DNA of 64,000 nt from Cyprinodon diabolis. Taxonomy: Eukaryota; Chordata; Actinopteri; Cyprinodontiformes; Cyprinodontidae. The notes under the pieces are model-generated. The model did no database searches and was not told where the DNA came from. It worked only from the letters and a program-made list of their open reading frames with translations. The DNA is taken from assembly GCA_030533445.1 (NCBI GenBank), contig CM060066.1, forward strand, positions 34,599,735-34,663,734, given 5' to 3'. Within the stretch, counting starts at the first letter, position 1. Every line of letters starts with the position of its first letter. Position numbers and translations under genes: made by a program. Shown one piece after another: positions 45,266-57,400 of this stretch.

Positions 45266-45407
45266 TTAGTGTCCCTCTGGTTTGCTGTACTGTAGTGTTG
45301 TTTCATAGGCCACAAACTCAAAGGGAGTGGTTATAGTGTCGCAAACAGTCATCTGCGGGGAGAGCTTCAGATCTGCATCGCTTTCTGCGGGTTCATTCAG
45401 GTGTTTG
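45266..45407 (-). CDS. ctnnd1: ctnnd1 candidate terminal exon, frame uncertain
   Basis: Acceptor CATTCCTGCAG. One frame is open for 46 codons (KHLNEPAESDADLKLSPQMT ... YSKPEGH stop) but needs two bases from the previous exon. From exon p (phase 0) the reading is QTPE then stop; from the exon at 46531 it is NT then stop after a joined Ala. Mammalian p120 also ends with only a few residues from its last exon. Confidence 0.45.
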
Positions 45408-48400
45408 CTGCAGGAATGTAACAGAGAGAAAGAGAGAGAAGAGAAGCTGCGACAGAGAGGAGTGAGTGTAAATGTTGGAAGTTAAATCCTGGTAGTGGTC
45501 CCCTCCCCCCCCATTGTTGGTTCAGCAAGGGCAGTAAGTTGGAGGAGGCTGTCGTCTTGAAATGCACACAATCAGTTCTTCTAAAGAAAAGAAAAAACAG
45601 AAAATTAAAAAAATATATTTTAATCAATTCAAAAAAAGTGATCATGCCCCAAAAATTCAAACTTAATTATAATACAAAAATACACAGGCTGCAGCTGTGG
45701 GATGTCATCACATCTTATGACAAACACTGTACAGAAAAAAAATAAAACTCACATCAAGAGTACAAAAATAACACTTTCCACCAGCAGGGGGAGCAAAACA
45801 ACTGACTGGCTACAATACAATGAGAGGGAGCTCCATAAAAACAATGGGAGCCGTTACACTGCCTTGCAAAAGTATTACAAGATAGTGAATAAATATTCTG
45901 AATGGTTTCCAATTAGTATCCTCAGTGATAAAAATCTAAAAGCTCACCAAGAATCTACATTTTGCATCTTTTGTTTCTGTATAACAATTAAAAAGAAATA
46001 AATTAGGGTATCTATTGCCTTCAGGAGTTTCCCTAATTTGTAAAATAAGAATTTTCTTTACAATTACTATCAGTATCTATCATTTTATATCAGCTTTATC
46101 CAGCTTTCCCAGAAAGTAATCCCTAAAGACATGATGATCAATCTAATTCAACACTTTCCCAAACCTGGACTGCATAGAAAATCTGCATGTAGACAAAGAA
46201 AAGGAAAAAAAGGTCTGATTTGGATCAGAATGTCCAACATGTTCTGGGTGCTGCTCTGCCTTAAGGGCCAGATAGTACTGAGTCACACCAACGTCTATAC
46301 ATTAAGATGAAGCAATCACTTCCATGGCTGCAGGCGACTGCTAAACTCCATCTTTCACAACATCATTGAGAAGAACAGCAGCACATGCCTTAACTCTGGG
46401 TGTATTTACTTTTGCAAGGTATTTTTACCAATGTCTAAAATATTAGGCCATGCGGTGAGTTGAGTGGAGAAGCCAGTGGGACACACATACCATGCGCTGA
46501 CATGCAGTGTGACAGTGGGTGCGGCCTAACCATCGTAAGAATCCAAAAGAGGCAAGGAAGCCTGCCTCTCCCCATACATCCCTCCCTGAGAGAGGAGACA
46601 AAATATAAAAGAGAGAGAGGGAGTGTGTGATAGTTGGAAAAGACGGGAAGAGGAGCCCAGAGGTGAGGCGACACAGAGCGAGGTGAACAAAAAGATGATG
46701 GAAAAAAGAAAAGTGTGAGACGACAAACAGAGGAAGTCGTTAAAAGAGAGAAAAAGGGTGAAATGGCAAAAAAAGAGAAGAGTTTCAAAATGTTAGTGCA
46801 ATGTTAGTTCATGTTTCAGGACACACAGGAGATAATGTGAAAGATAGAGACGGAGCACTTTGCTTTAACAGGACATGCAACAACATGCTGTCTGTGGGTG
46901 TGAGAACATTCACACAACATTCCCGTCCACCGTGTCGCACATGATATAATCACTTCCATGAATTTCCAACCTTTTAGCAAGCAATCCAATAACTTATCTA
47001 GAGCTCAGTTTAATGAGAGATATGTTTGAGCAGATACATCTTCTGAATGCAGGGGAGGAGCTGAAGAAACATTGTGTTTTAATTGACCCACAACAGTTAC
47101 ACAGAGGTTAAGGAAAATACTCTTATCTTAATAAGTGGGTTAGGACAGAGGTTCTGGAAGTGAGCTGATATTTAGCTTTTTTTTTTTTAGCAGTGAGATA
47201 GCTCTGGTTTCATTTGGGGTGCAGTAAAGCGTAAAGGGTTTCTCTACCTGTACTTGGTCAGCCGCTTCAAGTGTGTTATCCAGACTGTTCTTTCTGCCCC
47301 TCTGGTCCAGTGTTGAGTAGGCATCTGTAGGGAAAACCGAAGCCTTTTCAGATCATGTGGAACACAGAATAAAACAAGCCATTAAAAATACCTGATTTCA
47401 ACGGAAACCACATCCAGAGGAGCTGAAACAGGCTGCAGCAGATTTAAAGCCACAAACCTTTCTTGGTTTCTAGGTTTTTAGAACTGCTATGATTTTATAG
47501 TTTTAGATTTCTCTCACATATTTCCCTTAATATTTGGTAGAGTACCTTTTAAATTGTATGACATGTCTCAGGAGTTTGTTTCACACCTAAGAATTGTTTG
47601 TATTTCTTAAAATACAACAGATACTGGAGCTTGACTGGGGTATTCTGATGTCACAACGGATGTCGTAAAATGTCCTAACTGTGAACTGTACATCTTTGTA
47701 GTTAAGCATCAAGTTTTATGAACAAACTTTTTTTATGGGTGAGTGGCGGACTAGTGGTTGGGGCATAGAGCTTGGAATCCTGAGGTTCTGAATTTGAGTC
47801 CCACCCCCACAGATTGCCACTTTGGGTCCCTGAGCAAAGACCGTTAATCCCACACTACTCCCCGGGTGCTCCACAAGGGGATGGGTTAAATGCAAAGGTA
47901 AATTTCTCCAATGTGAGATCAATAAAGTTCAATTATTATTATAATTATGAAATCAACTTGTTGATCTTTGATTTTTGATTTTAAAGAGAAGCTCTCTTTT
48001 TCTGGAACCTTATTATCCTGAGTAGATATGAGCAATCTGCATCCTTCATGAAATAGTAGGAGATCAGGGTGAACCGTTAGGATAAAAAGTCCAACTGAGA
48101 TTAACACCCACTAAAATATAGAGAAACTAAAACTGGCAAATAGTCAGATTTGTTTTGCCTTCTTGCTTCTTAATGAGTTATTCGGTTTACTACTATCTCA
48201 TCTCAAATAAAATGTTTCCATCTCTAATCTAAACAACTGAAGCAGTTAAATATCCCCCAGTCCTTCTCTCTCTCCAATAAAAAGTTCCTACCAATTCAAA
48301 TTCAATCAAAAATGGCAAATATTTGCACATCTTTGGTAATGCCTGGTGCAATGGAAACTCAGATCAAACATGTGGTGAAGATGTTTAAACGTGTTAAGTC

Positions 48401-51400
48401 AACTTTCTGAAGGAAAATGTCTGAAAATCTTTTGTACAAAAAGGTTAAAATAATAATAAGAAATATTCAGCTTAGGCCAAACTGCTTGCATAATTTATTA
48501 GTTGAGTATACAGTTATAGGAGTCAGGCTGATATAATCTACATTTATGTATATTTTAAAATTTCATTCAAGCTGTTATTTTTGAAAGTATTCACTTAATA
48601 TCAGTAAACATAAATGTAAACACTGCTTCAATCTTTACTCGAAAACCACCGACATTGTTCTAGCTTGCAGAGGGATGTTTTTGCTTTCTGCACTTGCCTG
48701 GTCCAAGTTCATGCATTGGGATGGTTTCTCGCTCACTTTTCCCACCTGTGTGAAAGAAAAACATTAAAACTGTTTCAATACAATTATTTTCTAAATATAT
48801 AAGATTAACAAATGGTCACTAGAATCCAATGTGGTTCAAGGCTCTAATTAGATTATTTTTCCAATAACAATCACAGAAAGACATGCTTGCTTGATCCGTT
48901 TGCCAGCAACTGCATTATGCACAGATTTAATCAATGAAATAGCATTAAGAACAAAAGACAGTAATCATTTTCAGGTTATGAATGCTGCCCTTTGAATGTT
49001 TACAACTGATAAAGCCTTCAGGACATCTGGGTTCCTTTAGCCGACCCAAAAGTCCATTATGACTCAGGCCTAATCTGTAGTCAGGTATATATGCAAAGGA
49101 GTTTAAAATATCCATTATATGTTTCACAATCTATTGAATAAAATCTATAATGAATCATTTGTTGAGTCAAACTATGAATAGAAACAGTAACGCGTAAAAG
49201 AGTAAGATTTTTTTTTTTATGTGTCAATATAGTGAAACTATAAGTTAAACATCCTCCTAACCTTTCTCTAGGAGAGGCAAAGTGCTGTCCTCGTATCGAC
49301 CATTGGGCCTGTCGCTGTTGATGGGCGGATTTAAGTTGACCATGAAGTCTGTCTTCTTCCAGCCGTCCTTCTCCAGGGTGCGACGGAGCTCTTTATAGCC
49401 CCACACAGTCTGTAGCACCAGCCCAGCTCCACGTACCTCCCGGTCTGAACGGTTACTGTTTCCCACATAAAAGAAAAAAGAAGATGCTTATTCTCAAAAC
49501 AGACGATTTTGCGTGAGTTTAATGTTGAGTATTCATCAGATGCCACCGTTACCCGTCCTTATTAATGAGCACTAGTCGCTCAATTCCTTGCGAGTCCCTG
49601 AGATTTCTGGCAGCTTCCACACTGGATCCCAGCACTTCATGGAGTGTGCTCAGTATGGACACCACCGTCTCTTCGCTCAGAGCTCGCACAGGTTGACTCT
49701 GCCCACCACCAGGCAAGTTTGCCACGAGGGCAGGTATGGCATGTTTACCTGCCAACAGGCCGAGGTAAACAAGCATTAGGAGTCCAAACAGATACAGTTC
49801 CTGTACAAAGCCTGGTTTCTGACAGCTTACCTAGCAGATCCTTGCTGCGTGCATCTATAGCCAGATTGCGGAGGGCTCCGGACATGGCACGGACTACTCG
49901 GTCATTGGTGTGGCCCAGCAGCTCGGTCAGCAGAGGGAGAGCTTTCTGAGTACGCATCAAGGAACGGATGTATCGTCCATACTAAGCAGACACAATGAAA
50001 ACAAAGGATCATCCATCAGACACACCCAATTAGAAACATCAACATTATAAACATCACAATTCCTCTCCAGTGACAAACAAATCACTACTAAATAGGGATG
50101 CACGATATAATCGGCCCCTTATCGGTATCAGCCTGTATCGGCCTTAAAACTGAATGTCGGACATCGGCCACCCCACCGATATTTAACCCGATATTTGATC
50201 AGCTTCTGAGTTTCTAAAGTCTAAAAAAAAAAAAAAATACTACTTCTTCTTCCTCAAGAAGATACATTAAAATATCACAATATCTTCATATGCTGATATA
50301 TTGCCATTTAAAAACACCATATCAATCTCTTTTACTAATGAAATATTGCTATATGTCATCGTTATGCTACGAAATCCCCCGAAAATTCACGAAAGTTTGC
50401 CATATTTTTATATGTTGATATATTGACGCGGTATCGATCTATTTTACTAACAAAATCTCATAAGAATTTGCAAAATATCACAAGAGTTTGTAACAGAACG
50501 ATGACATTTCCCGAGATTTTGAAAGTAAAATAGATCGATACCGCGTTTTTAAAAATCAATTTGATATCAGCATATGAAAATATGTTTGAGTATATTATTT
50601 TTCAAAGTGTCAGAAATGGATAACAAAACTGCTATTTTCAATGACTACTTATTTTTGTCCAGCTTTAATATCGATATCGGTTATCGGCTACATGAGTTTT
50701 AAAATATCGGCATATCGGATATCGGCCAAAATCCCAATATCGCGCATCCCTACTACTAAACACACCACATTATTAGAAACTTAATTACCCGGAAAACAAC
50801 AGTTATTATTAGATGATCATTTTCCTATCCTACATTAAATGACATTCTTCTTGAATAGTTTTGCGGCCAAAAGTCTTTTGAAGATTGTGTCAGGATTTCA
50901 CTTTTCAAACGTTTTCTTTCCACAGCTTGAATTAAGTTAGCAAAGTGCATCAGTCAAAGACAAAATACATCTCTCTGATCCAAAAAAAAAACAAACCAAC
51001 AAAAAAATGAAAAGAAAGAAATATAAAAAGCTGTTTCCCTAATACTGTGCTGTGAGACAGAACAGGATGAGGACATTAGGCAGCTCTTACTGTCCAGTGT
51101 CCGGCACATAAGTTCTGAATGGCTCCAGCTGAGGCCTCCAGGACTGTGAGGTTACTGGACTCCGTTAGCAGTTTTGTGTATATGTTGACCACCTCTGGCT
51201 GGAACAACAGCTCATAGCCTGTTGGACAGAACATGCAGCAACCACAGGAAATGAGCAGAGGTCAGGAAAAATAAAGCATGACCTAAATGACCTAAGTAGT
51301 GTCCTTACCTTTAGCAGGGCTGGTCCTTGCTGGAATGTCAATTGTATCTGCAGCTGGATCATCCCCTTTCTTTCCTAGAAGCAGCAAACCCAAAAATTCT

Positions 51401-54400
51401 ATTTGAAGGAGCTAGCAATCATGTCCTACATCTAAATAGGAGACATTTCCAGCAAAGTCTCTACTGTTGTTATATTAGCACTAGTTTGGTTAGATACGCG
51501 CAAACACACAACCGGAAAAATAAAGATGCAATTCTTTACTCTGGGTTACTAGGCAAGACGACCTCAATAAAAAGCAGGCGTGCTTGTTAGTTTTAAAAAC
51601 CCAAACTTGATCAGTCTACTGACTACAGCTTCCACTCAGACAAGATCAGGCAGAGGATGCCAAGTGCCGTTACACATAGGTAAAGGAAGCTTACCTTTGG
51701 AAAACCACTCGTCTGTGGCCGAGCCAGACAGGGCAAAAGGAAAAGGAGCAAAAAAAAAGGATGGGATGAGGAAGAAGAGGAGTGGTAGGAAAAAAGGAAA
51801 GAGAAAAGGCATTAAAAAGGAAAGCAGCCATTACTCTGCCACCCAGACAACATGTGCTTCCATCCCGACAGCCCCAAACAGAGCCAGGAGGTGACATGCC
51901 AGATGCATGTTTAATAAAACACAACAGAACTAGAAAGGAAAACATTTCATGATCCACATTTAATATTTCATGTTTTTTTTAAAGAAATTAATTAGCAATA
52001 GTTTTACATGTTTAGCTTCCACAAAGAAGATACACAGCATTCTATAATTAAATTTGAACATAAGCGCTCAGTTTATGAAGCAGGAAATAATATCACAACA
52101 AACTGAGCCAACAAATGAAGAACTTGAACGACAAGAAACCATTTAATGATAATTATTGTTTTAACCAGCTGTAAAAATCAAAAAACAATAGGAAAGATAA
52201 CAGCCTGAGGCTACAAAGATCTGTTATCCTATAGCTTCATGTTGTTAGATTTTTCTAATATCTAAACCCCAAACAGCTTAAAAGAAGATGTTATCATTTC
52301 GGTTATTCTGCAGGTCAAAGGTCAACCAGCCTCTGATTTAAGCCTGTTTTTAACTAGATGATTAAGTATTTCTACAGTTCTATAATATGTGAACTTTATA
52401 TTACCAGAGCTTTGATTTAACAAAAAGAAAAATTATTTTCATATGATAAATTCATTAAACAAAAGCTTTTAAAGAATAACCAAAAGACAATATTAAATTA
52501 TTACACAGGTTTTATTAAACTTGAGCTAAAAATCTACTGTCCAGACTTTATAACAGTGATGCACATGACTTTTGCTAAATTTGAGAGTATATTTTTTATT
52601 AGAAACTAACATTTGCAATATTTTAATGAAAGGTATATTTAAAAAATGATCTGCAACTCCTTATAAGTTTGAAACAAAAAGGATTTTCACACGTCTACCT
52701 AACTAAAATAAAGGATTTCCTTAATTTTCAAGGTTTTTCATGTTTCCTATTTTCTAATTATTTTCCAATAATCAATCCTCAGAAAATATGGACTGCATTT
52801 AGCTTAGTTAAATAAATGGACACCCCGAGGCTGTTTGAGTAACAGACAATGGACGCCTTTGGTTTTGTTCCCTACGAGATGAACAACAAAGCTTTGGTGG
52901 TTCACCAAATATTCACTATTTTAAGATTTGAATTCCTCTGTGAAAATCTTGCCCTCCTTTTCTTTAAAGCGTCCATTGCCCTGACGGCCTGTAGAGGTCG
53001 GCCTCAGTTCTTCCACCCTTCTTTCAACCCACATGAAATTATTCTGAGAGCTTTAAATGGCAGGAAGCACTTAGGGTAGCTCTGCTTTATAAATATGACT
53101 TAAGCCTTTTAAATGCAGGGAACTATTGGAGAAAAAGTTAAGTTTAAATCCATAAATGCTGATTATGTGCATTGTTGTTCCATGCTCTTGTGCATAAACA
53201 TATCCTATTTCTAATTTTCTCATGTTTCAAACATATGTTCATGTCCTACATACCAAATAGGAGACATTTTCAGCACAATCTCTACTGTTGTTATATTAGC
53301 ACTACTTTGGTTAAATACGACAGAAATGCATTTCATACAAATGCTGTGATTTTAAAACACTTTTTTTATTTAAAAGTCTCAGAGTTTGTTCATAAAAAAA
53401 GAATGAAATAATTTTTGCTATATAATCAACTTTTCTGCAGATCATCAGATGAACATATACCTTAGAAACTCTTCCTTTCATGAATAAATTTAGCCAAGAC
53501 TAACATACATACAATCCAAGTCCTGCCTCGAGTCTGAGGAATACTATCAGTCTTGTCACAAACCTGCAGGTAAAACAGATCAATACTCTGTGTGAAAAGC
53601 CAACAGAGTTCTTTCTGAGTGGAGATAGTTAACATTCCTGAGGCATCGAGTGGTTTTATTTGTTTAGGTGTGTATGTGTGTGTTTAGGTTTCAGTGGAGT
53701 CAGAGAGCACAATAACTAAAATCGCCCTAAACGCTCCTGAAACCGAATGAACAAACACACCACATGGCTCCATCCTGCTCTGCCACACCGACCTTTGCCC
53801 TTGCGGGAGCTGAAGCAGCCACCCTTCTGACTTGAGGAGGCGGGGCCCTGGTTGATGGGTGGGGCTTCCTTGTAGCGATCGGCGCCTGGGATTTCGCTGT
53901 GCACATGATAGGACAGGTTCCTCAGCAGACACACACAGTTCTCGATCAACTGCGGTGATGAAGAGGAGAAAACGGGGTGTGGGGAAGAAAAAAAAAGGAA
54001 AGAGAAATGAGTAAAATTCAGTAACATGCTATTATTATTTTATTTAAAATGCATAAGTCCTTCACTAGTATCCCATCACATATCCCATTTGGTTAAGATT
54101 TTAATTCCTCAAAAGAATATATATAAAAGAGCTGCTTTCAACTGAGAACAAATAAATGTAATTTAAAACAGCAGTAAACAGCCTTCCACACCTTATTGTT
54201 CACTTCTTTAAAGTCGATCTGGGACTGGACGATGTGCATCACGGAATCCACCAATCCATTGCACTCTCTCAGCTTCCTCCTCGCCTCACTTCTTTCTGAA
54301 CTCACGTTTCTTCAAAGGAAAAGAAAAGGAAAGCAGAGACTGGTCACCACATGGACGAGAAGTTACGAGCTGAGAAGAAGTCAGTTTAAGTCACAGCATT

Positions 54401-57400
54401 CAGGTAGCATCAAATACAGTAATCAGGGTTCCTACAGCATAATGCACGTTAAATTCAAGACTTTTTAATGCCACTTGAAATAAAAAATTTAAGACCAAAT
54501 TCACAAGAAACCCGCTTGCAACAACTTAACCCAAAGGTTTATTTTAACATAAACCACTGCACTAATGTTTCAAATTTTGAAAAACTTCCCACACAGGAAG
54601 AAAGCTAAAAACACACAAATGACAGATCTATTTTGACAAATATTTAACTGAATTCACAAACTTTGTTTTAGCAGGGAACAAAACAAATCAGTTTTAAAGC
54701 CACAACATACCCAGTGCTAAGTTTTATCTGCAGTTATTTTTCTTTGTATCGTTTCTTCGTATGTTTGATTTGGTGATAAGTGGAGGCGTTGCAGATACAA
54801 GGGTGGAACAAAACTGAGAAATACCGGCTGTTTCTCGGTAACTTGATTTTGAGGCTTTGTGTTTCGTGCTTCACATGTGCGACTCCACTGCCTTAATTCC
54901 CATCGTTCTGAGCTTGAATGACTTCTTGCACAAAATCCACTGTGCCTCATGTATGTTCCCTGGTTTTAGCCATGGAGAAAACTCTTGGCTGGAGCCAATT
55001 TTGGTTACATTTACACTTGCTCATATTTTCCAGACAAAAAGTTAATGGCGCATCTCCCAAATGTCCCGGCTGCAACAACGCTTTTATTGGTTCCGCTATC
55101 GGGAAGCGAGCCGTTATTTTTTTTTTTTATAAAAAAAAAAATTGTCAATTTTAACGTATTTAGATTACAAAAATAAATCGGAATAAAAATTATCCTATTT
55201 ATGATGTTTTAAAAATTAAGACCTGCGATAGACTGATTTAAGACATTTTAATACCAATTAAGGCCTTAGTTTTATTTTGAAGAATTCAATGCCTTTTAAG
55301 ACTTTTTAAGGACCCGCGGGAACCCTGAGTGATGTGTCAACATGCTCCACGGAGGTGGTTGAATTAAACAGCTTCAAAAAGACAGTACAGGTGCTGGTCA
55401 TAAAGTAGAATATCATGAAAAAGTAGATTGATTTCAGTAATTCCATTTAAAAAGTGAAACTTGTATATTATATTCATACATTACATACAAACTCATATAT
55501 TTCAGATGTTTATTTTGTTTAATTTTGATGATTACAAATGACAACAAATGAAAATCTCAAATTCATCATATCAGAAAATTAGAATATTGTGAAAAGGTTC
55601 AAAATTGATGGCCCCTGGTGCCACACTCTAATCAGCTAATTAACTCAAACCACCTGCAAAAGCCTTTAAATGGTCTTTCAGTCTAGTTCTATAGGCTACA
55701 CAATCATGGGGAAGACTGCTGACTTGACAGTTGTCCAAAAGACGACCATCGACACCTTGCACAAGGAGGGCAAGACACAAAAGGTCATCGCTAAAGAGGC
55801 TGGCTGTTCACAGAGCTCAGTGTCCAAGCACATTAATAGAGAGGCGAAGGGAAGGAAAAGATGTGGTCGAAAAAAGTGTACAAGCAAGAGAGATAACCGC
55901 ACCCTGGAGAGGATTGTGAAACAAAACCCATTCAAAAATGTGGGGGAGATTCACAAAGAGTGGACTGCAGCTGGAGTGAGTGCTTCAAGAACCACCACAC
56001 ACAGACGTATGAAAGACATGGGTTTCTGCTGTCGCATTCCTTGTGTCAAGCCACTCTTGAACCACAGACAGCGTCAGAAGCGTCTTGCCTGGGCTAAAGA
56101 GAAACAGGACTGGACTGCTGGTGAGTGGTCCAAAGTCATGTTCTCTGATGAAAGTAAATTTTGCATTTCCTTTGGAAATCAAGGTCCCAGAGTCTGGAGG
56201 AAAAGAAGAGAGGCACTTCATCCACGTTGCTTGAAGTCCAGTGTAAAGTTTCCACAGTCAGTGATGGTTTGGGGTGCCATGTCATCTGCTGGTGTTGGTC
56301 CATTGTGTTTTCTGAGGTCCAGGGTCAACGCAGCCACATACCAGGAAGTTTTAGAGCACTTCATGCTTCCTGCAGCTGACCAACTTTTTGGAGATGCAGA
56401 TTTCATTTTCCAACAGGACTTGGCACCTGCACACAGTGCCAAAGCTACCAGTACCTGGTTGAAGGACCATGGTATCCCTGTTCTTAATTGGCCAGCAAAC
56501 TCTCCTGACCTTAACCCCATAGAAAATCTATGGGGTATTGTGAAGAAGAAGATGCAATACACCAGACCCAACAATTCAGAAGAGCTAAAAGCCACTATTA
56601 GAGCAACCTGGGCTATCATAACACCTGAGCAGTGCCACAGACTGATCGACTCCATGCCACGCCGCATTGCTGCAGTAATACAGGCCAAAGGAGGCCCAAC
56701 TAAATACTGAGTGCTGTACATGCTCATACTTTTCATGTTCATACTTTTCAGTTGGCCAACATTTCTATAAATCCTTTGTTTTTATTGGTCTTCAGTAATA
56801 TTCTAATTTTCTGATATGATGAATTTGAGATTTTCATTTGTTGTCATTTGTAATCATCAAAATTAAACAAAATAAACATCTGAAATATATGAGTTTGTAT
56901 GTAATGTATGAATATAATATACAAGTTTCACTTTTTAAATGGAATTACTGAAATCAATCTACTTTTTCATGATATTCTAATTTTATGACCAGCACCTGTA
57001 CAATCTGAGAAGATCCAGTTACATCCCTGGATCTCTGGCTTATTCTTACGCAGAGATGGAATTTAACCCTGATTGGGGGTAATAAGTGAATATAAAGGAG
57101 AAACTGCAGCCATTCAGTGCTGGCCTTTAGTACTCCGCTTGTATTTCCCAGAGACAGCCACGCCTTCTCACACGACACAAGGACACACTCCCTTCAGCTC
57201 AGGCGGGTCCTGGTCTATGTAGAGGCTGGGTAGTTCATTACAACTACAGACGGACGGGTTTCACCTTAAAGGAATAGTACACCCAAAACATGATTAGCCT
57301 TCATTTTCTACTCACCCCCATGCTGAACAACACTCTGGAGTACTTTTTTGATATCTCAAATGCATCTGGAGATCTGGGAGACTTCTTGCTGTCTGCTGAC

